Of a DNA stretch of 64,000 nucleotides, positions 8,605 through 18,563 are shown piece by piece; within the stretch, counting starts at the first letter, position 1; the number at the start of each line of letters is the position of its first letter. The stretch lies in contig JAGXSU010000139.1 of assembly GCA_018333785.1 (NCBI GenBank), positions 1-64,000 on the forward strand, read 5' to 3'. A program made the position numbers and the translations under genes. Source of the stretch: Methylomicrobium sp. (GTDB taxonomy: Bacteria; Pseudomonadota; Gammaproteobacteria; Methylococcales; Methylomonadaceae). The notes under the pieces were generated by a model that saw nothing but the letters and a program-made list of their open reading frames with translations, searched no databases and had not been told where the DNA came from.

Positions 8605-8650
8605 AAAAAAAGCCCCGCTTTGAATTAACAAGCGAGGCTGCTAAAGCGGG
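8605..8650 (-). terminator. Intrinsic terminator of the pyrophosphatase gene
   Basis: On the minus strand CCCGCTTT (8643-8650) pairs with AAAGCGGGG, and the stem is followed by seven T (complement of 8605-8611). It begins 11 bases after the stop codon of the membrane pyrophosphatase gene. Confidence 0.8.
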
Positions 8651-8660
8651 TTTAGTCGAT

Positions 8661-10829
8661 TTACAACATTGGAGCAATGACCAATGCAACCACTGACATT
8701 AATTTCAGCAGAATATTAAGTGAAGGGCCTGATGTATCTTTGAACGGATCACCTACCGTATCGCCCACAACGGCTGCTTTGTGTGGCTCTGATCCTTTTA
8801 GATAGGTTTTTCCCTGAATTTCAACACCCTCTTCAATCATTTTTTTGGCGTTGTCCCATGCGCCTCCGGAATTGGATTGAAAAATGGCCATTAACACGCC
8901 GCTTACCGTTACACCCGCTAACAATCCGCCCAACATTTCGGCGCCACCTAAAAACCCTACGGCGACAGGAGACAAAACTGCCAATAATCCGGGAACAACC
9001 ATTTCCCGAATTGAAGCTTTCGTTGAAATATCAACACATTTGCTGTACTCGGCCTTGCCATCCGCGTTATTAAATATGAGCTGATCGCTCTCACTCCATT
9101 CTTCAAGATCACGACCCTCATTTTTACGCATCACTTCAAGCGCAGCCTTGAGCTCAGGAATCGAAGCAAACTGGCGCCTTACCTCATTGATCATATCCAT
9201 AGCCGCGCGGCCGACAGCCCCCATAGCCAGTGATGAAAACAGAAACGGCAGCATGCCGCCCAAAAACAAACCTGCCATCACATAAGGCTTGGAAATATCG
9301 ATACTGGTTATCTTGGCCGTTGTCATAAAAGCTGCAAATAACGCCAAAGCAGTAAGAGCGGCAGACCCTATCGCAAAACCCTTGCCTATGGCAGCCGTTG
9401 TATTGCCAACCGCATCCAGCTTATCCGTACGTTTTCGCACTTCTTTTGGCAGCGCGGCCATTTCGGCAATACCGCCCGCATTATCGGAAATGGGACCATA
9501 GGCATCTACTGCAAGCTGGATGCCGGTATTTGACAGCATTCCTACTGCCGCTATTGCAATCCCATAGAGCCCGGCAAATTCATAGGCTCCGATAATAGCC
9601 GCCGCAAGAATGATGATCGGCATCGCGGTTGATTGCATCCCAACACCCAATCCGGCAATGATATTGGTCGCAGAACCGGTCAATGATTGTTCAACAATTC
9701 GCTTAACGGGACGGGTACCCGTTCCTGTGTAATATTCGGTCACATAACCTATCGCCAACCCGGACAGTAGACCGATGATAATAGCAGTAAAAACACCCAT
9801 CGAAGTATAAGTCCCCGTTGGTGTCTGCCAGGATGCAGGCAAAATCCACAGCGTAATTAAATAGGTCGCGGCCAGCATTAATACAGAAGCCACCAATTCA
9901 CCTTGATTCAAGGCTTTTTGAGGGTCACCGCCCTCTTTAACGCGCACAAAAAAAGTACCGATAATCGATGTAACAATGCCTACGCCCGATAATAAGAGAG
10001 GTAATAAAGCCGCATTAAGCCCACTGAATTCGTTATTTATTTCAAATCCGGCAGAACCGATCAATGCAGCTCCCAATACCATCGCACCAACAATCGAACC
10101 AACATAGGATTCAAAAAGATCCGCCCCCATTCCTGCGACGTCACCGACATTATCTCCGACGTTATCGCCAATCGTTGCGGGGTTCAGCGGATGATCTTCG
10201 GGAATACCGGCTTCAACTTTACCCACCAGATCGGCGCCGATATCGGCGGCTTTGGTATAGATGCCGCCGCCAACCCTTGCAAACAATGCGATGGATGACG
10301 CACCAAAAGAAAAACCGGTGATGACCGTAACGATGCGGTTAAAGTCCCATCCCAAAGAAGAATAAAAAATCAACAACAGACTCAAACCCAGCACGCCGAG
10401 TCCAACTACCCCCAAACCCATGACGGAACCACCGGAGAAAGCGACCTGTAAAGCACTGCCGATACTGGTTCTGGCTGCCTGAGTTGTTCTTACATTGGCC
10501 TGGGTCGCAATACGCATCCCCAAAAAGCCCGCTAATCCTGAACAGAAAGCACCCAAAACGAACGAGAAAGCGATTAACCAGGATGAATCAACGGAACGAG
10601 AACCCATCCAGCCCAATAAAACGGCGATGACCACAACAAATACGGCCAAAACCTTGTACTCGGCTTTCAGAAAGGCCATCGCCCCATCCGCAATATAACC
10701 GGCAATTCGCGTCATTCTTTCATTGCCAGCATCTTGTTTTTTAACCCAAGCGGAGCGAATAACGGTAAAAATCAAGGCCAGAATGCCAAAAACCGGGATT
10801 AAATAGGATATTAACTGCCCTGTGTTCAT
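8661..10829 (-). CDS. hppA: Membrane-bound ion-pumping pyrophosphatase, K+-dependent type
   Basis: About 722 residues with some sixteen helices. It hydrolyses pyrophosphate and pumps H+ and/or Na+ across the inner membrane. Catalytic signatures are present: [20 protein letters not shown], then [21 protein letters not shown]-like text, and near the C-terminus DNAKKMIE with [19 protein letters not shown]. The segment [10 protein letters not shown] carries Ala and Gly where K+-independent enzymes have Lys and Thr, so it should need K+. K+-dependent enzymes include both Na+ and H+ pumps; the ALFARVGGG text is compatible with a Na+ pump but does not settle it. The start at 10829 (MNTGQL) fits the family; a TTG-type extension was rejected. 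A 19-codon ORF lies upstream. Confidence 0.95.
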   Translation of the reverse strand: MNTGQLISYLIPVFGILALIFTVIRSAWVKKQDAGNERMTRIAGYIADGAMAFLKAEYKVLAVFVVVIAVLLGWMGSRSVDSSWLIAFSFVLGAFCSGLAGFLGMRIATQANVRTTQAARTSIGSALQVAFSGGSVMGLGVVGLGVLGLSLLLIFYSSLGWDFNRIVTVITGFSFGASSIALFARVGGGIYTKAADIGADLVGKVEAGIPEDHPLNPATIGDNVGDNVGDVAGMGADLFESYVGSIVGAMVLGAALIGSAGFEINNEFSGLNAALLPLLLSGVGIVTSIIGTFFVRVKEGGDPQKALNQGELVASVLMLAATYLITLWILPASWQTPTGTYTSMGVFTAIIIGLLSGLAIGYVTEYYTGTGTRPVKRIVEQSLTGSATNIIAGLGVGMQSTAMPIIILAAAIIGAYEFAGLYGIAIAAVGMLSNTGIQLAVDAYGPISDNAGGIAEMAALPKEVRKRTDKLDAVGNTTAAIGKGFAIGSAALTALALFAAFMTTAKITSIDISKPYVMAGLFLGGMLPFLFSSLAMGAVGRAAMDMINEVRRQFASIPELKAALEVMRKNEGRDLEEWSESDQLIFNNADGKAEYSKCVDISTKASIREMVVPGLLAVLSPVAVGFLGGAEMLGGLLAGVTVSGVLMAIFQSNSGGAWDNAKKMIEEGVEIQGKTYLKGSEPHKAAVVGDTVGDPFKDTSGPSLNILLKLMSVVALVIAPML

Positions 10830-10909
10830 AGATGTTTGCCTTTTAAAGTTAAATAAGAGTGATTGCACTACCGCTTTTCATCGAAACTTAAACCTCAGAA
10901 AAGAACGGA

Positions 10910-10969
10910 TTAAGCCGGAGGTCCCTCGCAGTAAATAGAAGAAGTGAAGAACCGCGATGCATTTTTCAT
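10910..10969 (-). CDS. Possible leader peptide MKNASRFFTSSIYCEGPPA upstream of hppA
   Basis: A 19-codon ORF lies 80 bases upstream of the hppA start on the same strand. It ends in Gly-Pro-Pro-Ala-stop; consecutive prolines close to a stop codon are known to slow ribosomes. The end of the ORF (GAGGGACCTC) is self-complementary. No strong ribosome site precedes it, so translation is uncertain. Confidence 0.3.
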   Translation of the reverse strand: MKNASRFFTSSIYCEGPPA

Positions 10970-11080
10970 GCGTAACTTAAAAACAAATACGTCACCCGGA
11001 CAATTTAATGATTTTTCAAGTCAAAACAAGCTTAAATCCGGTTTCGTTGCTGTAAGTGAAGAATACAGCCTGCGTTCAAC

Positions 11081-12829
11081 TTACAAAAAACTTCCGCTCT
11101 GATGCTCCCACATCTGAAAATACTTGCCCCGGATTGCAAGCAATTCCTGATGCGTGCCTTGCTCAATGATTCGGCCTTTTTCCATCACTACAATTCTATC
11201 CATTCGTAAAATAGTAGATAAGCGATGCGCGATGACAATCGCTGTTTTATTTCTAATCAGCTCAAACACAGCGACTTGAATCAGTTGCTCGGTAAGAGAA
11301 TCAAGGGCACTGGTCGCTTCATCCAGCACGACAATAGGTGCATCTTCCAAAAATGCACGGGCGATCGCTATGCGCTGACGCTCCCCACCGGACAATTTAA
11401 CACCTCGCTCACCGACCAGCGTATCAATTCCATCAGGAAAGTTTTTAATAAATTCCTGGCACTGGGCTTTTTTCACCACATCGGTTAACTCTGCATCGGT
11501 CACCGACCGTCCCAGTGTAATGTTATCCCTGACAGAACGATGAAACAGTTCCGGCTGCTGAGGTATCAGCGAAATTTGCCGCCGCAAAGAATCCAGCGTA
11601 AACGCTCTGGCATCCATTCCGTCAAATTTTAATGAGCCTTTTTGCGGATCAACAAAACGGAACAGCATTTTCGTGAGTGTCGTTTTACCAGAGCCGGAAT
11701 GCCCGACTAAAGCCACTTTTTCGCCGGAACGCACCGCCAGCGAAAAGCCGTTAAATAATCTGGGGCCGCCCTCTTTTAACGCTGAATAGCTGAAATCAAC
11801 CAAATCAAAATGAATTTCACCTTGCTTAATCTGCAAAGGTTTGGCTCCCTCGACATCTACCTCTAAGTCAGTGCATCTGAAAACCTCTGCCATTTCTGCA
11901 GCATCCGCTAACGCACTGAAAAACGTCCTGAAATTACGACCAAAATCCCATAAACGATGAATCAGCAGCATAAAAATGGATTGAAACAGCACAAATTCAC
12001 CGACTTCAAAATGACTATTTTTCCACTTCTGAATCATCAGATACACCAGCAACAATTCCATGCCCAACGCCATCAAACCTTGAATGGCGAATGAAATAAA
12101 CATCAAAATCCAGGCGATTTTCTTTTTCTTATATACCGCATCGGACGCCTGATTAATCTGGGCTTGCTCAGTCGCCTCCATCACAAAACTTTTTACTATG
12201 GATATATTGCTGATCGCATCCGAATAAACGCCCCCGACTTTGGAGTCACCTTCGGCAACCGCCTTATCAAAGCGCAGTTTCCACAAGGAAAAAACAACGC
12301 TCCACCCGACAAAAACAATCACCCACACTAAGAAATAAAAAGCGAATTCAGGTTGTTGCTGATAAAAAATAACAAACGAAACGATAACTGCGAGACTGTT
12401 TTGATAAAGCTGGAATAAAAACCAGTCCATCACAATCTCGAAAGAACGCGAAAAACGCCCGGCCTGCTTTACTAGACTGCCCGAAAATTGATTCTCAAAA
12501 AAACCATATTTCTGTCTTTTCAACACCTCGAAACAACGTTTTTCCAGCAGGTTAACTCCGCCGCCATCCAACGGAATAATGGCCACCTCCAAGAAACGCC
12601 AGGATAACCAGATGCCAGTATATAGAAGGGCAACCCAGCCCAGATTACTTATGATGTCCGCAAAAACGCTTTCCGAATAAGGCATCGCCAAGCCATTGGC
12701 GATGTTCTTATAAAAAACCGAAACATAAACGTCCATACTGACCGAAGCACCTAGAGCCATCAAGGCCAGCAGAAAATAGCCTTTTTTCTGCCAGATAACC
12801 CGGCTATATTCTTTAAAAATGATGTCCAT
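11081..12829 (-). CDS. ABC exporter, fused membrane and ATPase domains (MsbA-like half transporter)
   Basis: 582 residues: a six-helix membrane domain (about 15-310) fused to an ATPase domain (about 340-580). The ATPase has Walker A GHSGSGKTT, a Q-loop near LIPQQPELF, signature LSGGERQRIAIARA, Walker B IVVLDEATSALD and switch His in VIAHRLST. It probably works as a homodimer. The helices hold several charged and aromatic residues, as in lipid or drug exporters, but the substrate cannot be read from the sequence. It is 182 bases downstream of the lipoprotein gene on the same strand, probably with its own promoter. Confidence 0.85.
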   Translation of the reverse strand: MDIIFKEYSRVIWQKKGYFLLALMALGASVSMDVYVSVFYKNIANGLAMPYSESVFADIISNLGWVALLYTGIWLSWRFLEVAIIPLDGGGVNLLEKRCFEVLKRQKYGFFENQFSGSLVKQAGRFSRSFEIVMDWFLFQLYQNSLAVIVSFVIFYQQQPEFAFYFLVWVIVFVGWSVVFSLWKLRFDKAVAEGDSKVGGVYSDAISNISIVKSFVMEATEQAQINQASDAVYKKKKIAWILMFISFAIQGLMALGMELLLVYLMIQKWKNSHFEVGEFVLFQSIFMLLIHRLWDFGRNFRTFFSALADAAEMAEVFRCTDLEVDVEGAKPLQIKQGEIHFDLVDFSYSALKEGGPRLFNGFSLAVRSGEKVALVGHSGSGKTTLTKMLFRFVDPQKGSLKFDGMDARAFTLDSLRRQISLIPQQPELFHRSVRDNITLGRSVTDAELTDVVKKAQCQEFIKNFPDGIDTLVGERGVKLSGGERQRIAIARAFLEDAPIVVLDEATSALDSLTEQLIQVAVFELIRNKTAIVIAHRLSTILRMDRIVVMEKGRIIEQGTHQELLAIRGKYFQMWEHQSGSFL

Positions 12830-13011
12830 GGTGTGTTTAAAATTAGCGAAACAGAGTGTGTAACACTTGACTGGATTGGCTTTTCCCTGACGTTCAAGCT
12901 GCAGGCAGGTGCGGTTACAAAAACGAAGAATTGAGTTTGAAGTAACGTCTTTATGTTTGAATTTCCTGTAGAGGGCAGTTTACAGGCCCACTAAAGCCTG
13001 GCGAGAAAGAA

Positions 13012-13800
13012 TCAGGAATTTACAGCTACATTCTCAAGATACTTCCGATAGCTTATTGAAATTTTAAGCCCCGCAAAACGTCCCGACATTTTTATCAGTT
13101 CATCGGTTGACTTATCAAACGTCAATTTGATTACGCTCAAGGCCCTGTCTTCGTAGCCTTTATTGATCCCTAAAGAATCGAGTAAAAAATGATACACATA
13201 AATTTCATTTTCTTTGTCATCGATAATTTCAAGTGGTGTTCCCAATTGCTTAACAACGTTTGATTTTTTAGGTAAATCTGCAGAAATTTTATCGATATGA
13301 TCGGTATTAGCCCGTAATTGCCGGGTTTCCTTGTTAATTTCAGCCCCGGCTAACGATCTCAGTGAAACTTCCAAAAATTGGGGGGGAGCGATTTGCAAAA
13401 ATAACGATGAGAAACCCCAGGAATAAAGCCGGTCCAACGAGTTAAAATGCAGATCAAAATAAAATTTTATTTCCGGCTCAATCAGCTTGTTATTCTTATC
13501 CACCTTATGAAACCAATAGCGCCAACGCTTGCCATTGTCCTCCTGATCCACTTCGCTAGAACGAAGCCCGGATAAAGAAATAAAATCTTCGCTGAACATG
13601 ATCGGTTTTTTAAAACTCAACAAAAATTCATCTGCCACTTCAATGCCAAAGTTTTTATCGAATTCATCCAGTTGCTGATAGGTTTGAAAGGCTCTAAGCC
13701 AGTAAAGACAGCCTGTTAAAGTGCTGATGATGACCAGCAGACTGATCAATCTGACGAGACGATGGGCTTTTGAATAATAGCTCTTGTTAATGTTTCGCAT
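13012..13800 (-). CDS. Predicted lipoprotein, unknown function
   Basis: 262 residues. A basic N-terminus and a hydrophobic stretch end in the lipobox LTGC (Cys near residue 31), so it should be lipidated and anchored on the periplasmic side. The rest is soluble alpha/beta, rich in Asp, Lys, Phe and Leu, with no motif I recognise. Its first 14 bases overlap the end of hslO, so it is translationally linked to the redox chaperone gene. The function is unknown; outer-membrane location is likely because residue +2 is Leu rather than Asp. Confidence 0.65.
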   Translation of the reverse strand: MRNINKSYYSKAHRLVRLISLLVIISTLTGCLYWLRAFQTYQQLDEFDKNFGIEVADEFLLSFKKPIMFSEDFISLSGLRSSEVDQEDNGKRWRYWFHKVDKNNKLIEPEIKFYFDLHFNSLDRLYSWGFSSLFLQIAPPQFLEVSLRSLAGAEINKETRQLRANTDHIDKISADLPKKSNVVKQLGTPLEIIDDKENEIYVYHFLLDSLGINKGYEDRALSVIKLTFDKSTDELIKMSGRFAGLKISISYRKYLENVAVNS

Positions 13801-14659
13801 TCGAAGAGCCTCCGGACAACTTTAAATTTGAAAACAGGTTTTCTATATCGATACTGTCAAAACGGTATCGCCTGCCGCAAAACTCACAGTCCACGTCAAT
13901 TTGACCGTACTCTTCCAAAATACTCGACACTTCTTCTTGCCCCATCGAATATAAGGTATTTTCAATCTTCTCAACAGAACAAGAGCATTCAAATTCAACC
14001 GGTTCGCAGGGATAAAGTTTAACTTTTTCCTGATGAAATAAGCGGAATAACAAAGATTCACAATCCAATTGATGCAATTCGGACATTTTCAGCGTATTCG
14101 CCAGTATTTCAATCCGGTTCCAATCTTCACGGTCAAGATTTTGGCCCGGCAGTTCCTGCAACAACAAACCTACGGCACTGCTCCCATCCGCGCTCAACCA
14201 AAGCCGTGTATTGAGTTGCTCGGATTGTTTGAAATAACTCTCCACGGCATCGCTTAAACGCTCACCCACCAAGGGAACAACGCCTTGATAAGGATCGTTG
14301 GCTTCAGCTTTAATTGTTAATATGAGGTGTCCATCGCCAAACATATGCTCCAGAGAACCGGCCGGAACATCTGCTTCTGAACGCACCAAACCTCTGATTT
14401 TCTGTTGATCAGATGCCTGAGCGACCAGCGTTTTGAACGGTCCGTTACCTTGAGCCTGCAGAATGATTGAGCCTTTAAACTTTATTGTGGCGGATAACAT
14501 CGTCGCTGTAACCAATGCCTGACCCAGCATAAAAATAACCTGATCAGGCCCTTGCTGATGTTGTTTAATCGCTAACCAACTTTGCTCAAGCCTGACCCAT
14601 TCCCCTCTGACACCCAACTCTTCGAACAAAAACCGGCGCAAACAATCATTTTCTTTCAT
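13787..14659 (-). CDS. hslO: Redox-regulated chaperone Hsp33
   Basis: 290 residues, the usual family length. The N-terminal chaperone core (about 1-230) is followed by the zinc-binding redox switch: CSC near 227-229, and CEFC about 30 residues later, followed by GRRYRF. Under oxidative stress these cysteines lose zinc, form disulfides and activate the holdase in the cytoplasm. The start MKENDCLRRF is well placed for the family. The gene overlaps the following lipoprotein gene by 14 bases and diverges from the MOSC gene. Confidence 0.95.
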   Translation of the reverse strand: MKENDCLRRFLFEELGVRGEWVRLEQSWLAIKQHQQGPDQVIFMLGQALVTATMLSATIKFKGSIILQAQGNGPFKTLVAQASDQQKIRGLVRSEADVPAGSLEHMFGDGHLILTIKAEANDPYQGVVPLVGERLSDAVESYFKQSEQLNTRLWLSADGSSAVGLLLQELPGQNLDREDWNRIEILANTLKMSELHQLDCESLLFRLFHQEKVKLYPCEPVEFECSCSVEKIENTLYSMGQEEVSSILEEYGQIDVDCEFCGRRYRFDSIDIENLFSNLKLSGGSSNAKH

Positions 14660-14776
14660 AACAAGGTCTAAATGTAAATAAAACAGCGGTCATTATAATC
14701 CAATAAAACCGAACCCTTGCCTAACATCACATTTCCGATACGATACCAACACGTGATTAAATTTGGATATCTCAGT

Positions 14777-15259
14777 ATGTTAACGATAAAAAATCTAGCC
14801 AATAGTTTTCCAAAAACCGGGGAACTGGTCTGGATAGGGCTTAGACCGGGTAAAAAAATGCCGCTTCAAAGGGTTGAGGAGGTACAGGCAGATAGTGCTT
14901 GCGGGCTGATCGGCGATCACTATAACGGTAAAAAAGGAACCCGGCAGGTGACCTTATTTCAATGGGAGCATCTTGCTGTGTTATCGGCATTATTGGACAA
15001 ACCCGTCGTGCCTGAGCAATTGCGCCGAAATTTAGTGATTAAAGGCCTTAACCTGCTGCCCCTTAAACAACAGAAAATAAAAATCGGAAATACCGTATTG
15101 CTGGTCACAGGCGCATGCCATCCGTGTTCGAGAATGGAAACAGCGCTAGGCGAAGGCGCTTACAATGCGATGAGAGGACATGGTGGTATGACTGCGCAGG
15201 TGCTGATCGGTGGTCTCTTGAAGAGAGGCGATCGGGTATCAGTCGAAACTGAGACATAA
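14777..15259 (+). CDS. MOSC domain protein
   Basis: About 160 residues from the Met at 14777 (MLTIKNLANSF). An upstream in-frame start at 14717 would add 20 residues. The MOSC fold is indicated by LVWIGLRPGKKMPLQRVEEV, IGDHYNGKKGTRQVTLFQ, LRRNLVIKGLNLLPL and the conserved cysteine region GACHPCSRME. MOSC proteins handle sulfur or molybdenum-cofactor species: the cysteine carries sulfide or the cofactor. This short form resembles YiiM-like stand-alone proteins; its substrate is unknown. It is followed by the EamA gene 70 bases downstream. Confidence 0.85.
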   Translation: MLTIKNLANSFPKTGELVWIGLRPGKKMPLQRVEEVQADSACGLIGDHYNGKKGTRQVTLFQWEHLAVLSALLDKPVVPEQLRRNLVIKGLNLLPLKQQKIKIGNTVLLVTGACHPCSRMETALGEGAYNAMRGHGGMTAQVLIGGLLKRGDRVSVETET

Positions 15260-15329
15260 CGGGACAAGACGAAAGGCTCTTTTAAACCTGACGATCACCA
15301 AACTGCTTTCATCACATTCGGATTAATCA

Positions 15330-16235
15330 TTGAAAATTAAAAACACGGCAGCATCCGGAGTTTTCCTGGTCCTGCTGGGTGCATTGGGCTTTTCCACCAA
15401 ATCGATATTTGTAAAGTCGGCCTATCAGGTTTCAGGACAACTGGATGCCATCAGCCTGCTCGCATTAAGAATGCTGTTTTCTTTGCCTATTTTTTTGTTA
15501 ATCGGTATCTGGCAGAAAAAGAAACACGCCTTCGATCAATCGCTGAGTATAAAAACAGGGATACAATTATTCGCGTTGGGCTTCGCCGGTTATTACCTGG
15601 CGAGTTACCTGGATTTTAAAGGCCTACAGTACATTTCAGCGGGACTGGAACGCGTATTGCTGTTTTTATACCCCACGTTTGTCGTGCTGTTTTCGGCGTT
15701 ATTACACAGGCGTTGGATCAAAACCAGAGAAGTTATCGCCTTACTGTTTTGTTATGGTGGACTGGTCTGCGTCTTTGCAGATAATCTGACCGTCAAAACC
15801 CCGGATTGGCTATTTGGATCCTTACTGGTTTTAGGCAGTGCCGTTGTTTTTGCCGGTTTTACCATGGGTAGCGGCGCGATGGTCAAAACAATAGGCTCGA
15901 CCCGATTTACCACCTACACCATGAGCATAGCGGGATTGCTGGTTTTACTTCACTTTAGCCTGACTTCCGGAATACATTTGCTCGATTTTCCAATCAAGCT
16001 ATATTGGCTGGTGCTACTGATGGCCATTTTTTCCACCGTATTACCGGCATACGCCATGAATGCAGGCATCCTGAGAATCGGTGCCAGCTCAGCATCAATC
16101 ATCAGCTCGATAGGACCCATCGTAACGCTATTACTGGCTTATGTGTATTTAAGCGAAACTATTTCATGGCTCCAGTTATCCGGCACTTTGCTGGTGATTA
16201 TTGGCGTTTATGTGGTCAGCAGACCTGGAAATTGA
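15330..16235 (+). CDS. EamA/DMT-family transporter
   Basis: 301 residues with ten predicted helices in two repeated halves of five, the EamA (drug/metabolite transporter) layout. Typical family text is LGALGFSTKSIFVKSAY at the start of the first half and PAYAMNAGILRIGASSASII in the second. The likely start is TTG at 15330. It probably exports a small metabolite across the inner membrane; the substrate cannot be told. It is 57 bases ahead of smrA on the same strand. Confidence 0.85.
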   Translation: MKIKNTAASGVFLVLLGALGFSTKSIFVKSAYQVSGQLDAISLLALRMLFSLPIFLLIGIWQKKKHAFDQSLSIKTGIQLFALGFAGYYLASYLDFKGLQYISAGLERVLLFLYPTFVVLFSALLHRRWIKTREVIALLFCYGGLVCVFADNLTVKTPDWLFGSLLVLGSAVVFAGFTMGSGAMVKTIGSTRFTTYTMSIAGLLVLLHFSLTSGIHLLDFPIKLYWLVLLMAIFSTVLPAYAMNAGILRIGASSASIISSIGPIVTLLLAYVYLSETISWLQLSGTLLVIIGVYVVSRPGN

Positions 16236-16292
16236 AAACTTTTGCATCCTAAATTATTCTACCCCCTGTCAACTGTATACGAGGTTTTTCAG

Positions 16293-16871
16293 ATGATGAC
16301 CCAAGAACTGGAATTATTTAAGCATGTCATGCACGATGTTATTCCTATCAAAAAGAATGAAAATGTGGTGCTCAAAAAACCGGATGAAGTGACACCCGGT
16401 CAACAATACCGGCACCAAAAAGCGCAGTATTCAGAGCAGGAAATCCAGGGCCCTTTATCCTTGGTATTGAGAAAACCGCTGCAAGCCGACGACTGGATCA
16501 GCTATAAAAGCGACGGCATTCAGACAGGCGTCTACAAAAACGTAAGACTGGGCCGCTATCCGCACGAAGCGGTGCTTAACCTGATCCGTAAGTCTCCGAA
16601 AGAAGCGCGGGATGAATTATTGCAGTTCATGAACGAATGCGAAGAATGCAATATTCGCAGTGTCCTGATCAGTTTTGGTCACGGAAAAAACAGCGGGACA
16701 TTGCTTAAAAGTTATCTGGCCCAATGGCTTCCTGAACTGAAACAGGTGCAGGCCTGCCATACTGCTCAAAAACAGCATGGCGGTTCTGGTGCTGTCTATG
16801 TGTTGCTCCGTAAAAGCGAAGCCATGCGGGCGGAAAATCGCGAACGTCACGCAGCCCGTCTGGGCGGTTGA
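16293..16871 (+). CDS. smrA: SmrA, Smr-domain nuclease-like protein
   Basis: About 192 residues from the ATG at 16293, chosen because a GAGG site lies eight bases upstream. The C-terminal Smr domain (about 75-170) holds RLGRYPHEAVLNLI, corresponding to the LDLHG-type motif, then LISFGHGKNSGTLLKSYL and a C-terminal GGSGAVYVLLR strand. Smr domains bind branched DNA or RNA and can cut nucleic acid; SmrA/SmrB proteins have been linked to DNA nicking and, for SmrB, to collided-ribosome rescue. The HG residues of the first motif are replaced by RY, as is common in SmrA. Confidence 0.85.
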   Translation: MMTQELELFKHVMHDVIPIKKNENVVLKKPDEVTPGQQYRHQKAQYSEQEIQGPLSLVLRKPLQADDWISYKSDGIQTGVYKNVRLGRYPHEAVLNLIRKSPKEARDELLQFMNECEECNIRSVLISFGHGKNSGTLLKSYLAQWLPELKQVQACHTAQKQHGGSGAVYVLLRKSEAMRAENRERHAARLGG

Positions 16872-16879
16872 AAGTCACT

Positions 16880-16952
16880 TTTTAGCCAGTCGCAAAGACC
16901 GGCTAAAAGATCAAGCAGGGATGCTGATCCTTAACAGGATCAGCATCCCTGC
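16880..16952. terminator. Two tandem hairpins between convergent genes
   Basis: The first hairpin has arms TTTTAGCC (16880-16887) and GGCTAAAA (16901-16908). The second is a perfect 16-base-pair stem, 16915-16930 with 16937-16952, around TTAACA. They lie between the ends of smrA and the SulP gene. Neither has a long T run on either strand, so they may act as transcription barriers or be part of a dispersed repeat rather than classic terminators. Confidence 0.55.
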
Positions 16953-16970
16953 CTAGATCAGGCGGGTTCA

Positions 16971-18563
16971 TTATCTGTCATCTTCTGTCATTAGCCGGGC
17001 AGAGAGCTCATGATCAGAGAACGTTTCCAGAGCTTTACCGACAATTTTGCAGTGCCCGCCTTGAGCCTTATAGTTGCGAATGAAATCATGCAAAAAGTCC
17101 ATCACGGTATGATCAATCAGATAACCTTCTGTGAAATCAAAAATAATCGTTTTTCCCGATTCAAGCCCCAACAGCGCTTTTTTTAAGCGCAAATAATTTG
17201 AAAAAAGCGCCGACCCCTGCAGCCTGACAATGCGCGTACCCTGGTTTTGTTCTTCTATCGTAAAGTAGATCTTGAACAAATTCCGTAGCCAAACGCCCCG
17301 GAACAGATTAATCATCAATTTGAGCACGATCCCCAGCGCGACGCCCAGCAATAAATCAGTCGCTAAAACCCCGATAATTGTCACTACAAATATCAATAAC
17401 TGGTCTTTGCCGACATTCAACACACTGGCAAAAGTGGCTGGAGATGCCAGCCGATAACCGGTATAAACCAATAATGCCGCCAATGATGCCATTGGAATGT
17501 GATTGATCAAGCTAGGGAACACAATGACAAACAGCAACAATAACAAACCATGAAAAAAATTGGACCATGCGGTTTTTGCTCCATGACTGACATTCTCCGA
17601 ACTGCGGACAATTTCAGCTATCATAGGAAGACCGCCTATTGCGCCCGCCACAATATTGCCTAACCCAACAGCGGTTAGATCTCGATCGAGATCGGACCTG
17701 CGCTTATAAGGATCCAGCTTATCGACAGCCGTTGCACTCAGCAACGTTTCAATACTGCCTATCAGGCTGATTGTAAAAACGGCCTCCCAAAAGGCGACAC
17801 TGAACAGTTTGGAAAAATCGGGTACATAAAAGTCAGCAGCGAAATTATCGGAGATCGATACCATGTAGATTGAGCCGTTATCCACCGCATCCTGATCCAG
17901 ATTAAAATGCCAGGCGAATAACATGCCTGCCAGCACGACAACAAATGGAGAGGGTATTTTGCTATTGATCAACGGCCAGCTGACCAGTATTAGCAGGCCC
18001 AGAAAGCCGATCAGAGCAATTTCCGGTTTCATGGTGATCATGCTTTGTGGAATCTGTAGTATCATTGAAAACAGGCTGCCCGGTTCCGGCGTGACACCCA
18101 GCAGGACATGGCTTTGAGTTGCGATAATGATCAACCCTATCGCTGCGAGCATGCCATGAACGACCGATGCAGGGAAAAAGGCATTCAGCTGACCCAACCT
18201 GAATTTTCCCATCAAAAACTGAATAATCCCGGCAACCACAATTGCAGCCAAGGTATAACGGTAACCGGCCATTGCGTCACCCTCACCCAGCTTTTGCACT
18301 GCATCAAAAATCACGACAATTAATCCAGCAGCCGGTCCATTAATCGTCAAAGATGAGCCACTAATCCTGGAAACCAGTAATCCCCCGACAACAGCAGTAA
18401 TAATGCCGGCCGATGGAGGAAAGCCTGAAGCCAGCGAAACGCCGAGACATAAGGGTAAGGCGATAAGAAATACCAGAAAGCCGGACAGTAAATCACTACG
18501 CCAGTGTTCTTTAAAGCCGAGTAGACCGGTTTTGGGCAGATTCGACAGATAAGGCTTATTCAT
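16971..18563 (-). CDS. SulP-family inorganic anion transporter with STAS domain
   Basis: 530 residues: about fourteen helices with the SulP signatures LSGFLVFLIALPLCLGVSLA, GFPPSAGIITAVVGG and an inward-facing core, followed by a STAS domain (about 430-530; GSALFSNYLRLKKAL, then TIIFDFTEGYLIDHTVMDFL). Family members carry sulfate, bicarbonate or other anions with Na+ or H+. This one has LSLIGSIETLLSATAVDKLD, typical of bacterial bicarbonate/sulfate members; the substrate is undecided. A long leader and a repeat element separate it from corA. Confidence 0.85.
   Translation of the reverse strand: MNKPYLSNLPKTGLLGFKEHWRSDLLSGFLVFLIALPLCLGVSLASGFPPSAGIITAVVGGLLVSRISGSSLTINGPAAGLIVVIFDAVQKLGEGDAMAGYRYTLAAIVVAGIIQFLMGKFRLGQLNAFFPASVVHGMLAAIGLIIIATQSHVLLGVTPEPGSLFSMILQIPQSMITMKPEIALIGFLGLLILVSWPLINSKIPSPFVVVLAGMLFAWHFNLDQDAVDNGSIYMVSISDNFAADFYVPDFSKLFSVAFWEAVFTISLIGSIETLLSATAVDKLDPYKRRSDLDRDLTAVGLGNIVAGAIGGLPMIAEIVRSSENVSHGAKTAWSNFFHGLLLLLFVIVFPSLINHIPMASLAALLVYTGYRLASPATFASVLNVGKDQLLIFVVTIIGVLATDLLLGVALGIVLKLMINLFRGVWLRNLFKIYFTIEEQNQGTRIVRLQGSALFSNYLRLKKALLGLESGKTIIFDFTEGYLIDHTVMDFLHDFIRNYKAQGGHCKIVGKALETFSDHELSARLMTEDDR

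Noticed and set aside
8505-8696. 63-codon plus-strand ORF after the pyrophosphatase gene
   Set aside because: It overlaps the hppA terminator and 3' end, with no protein features.
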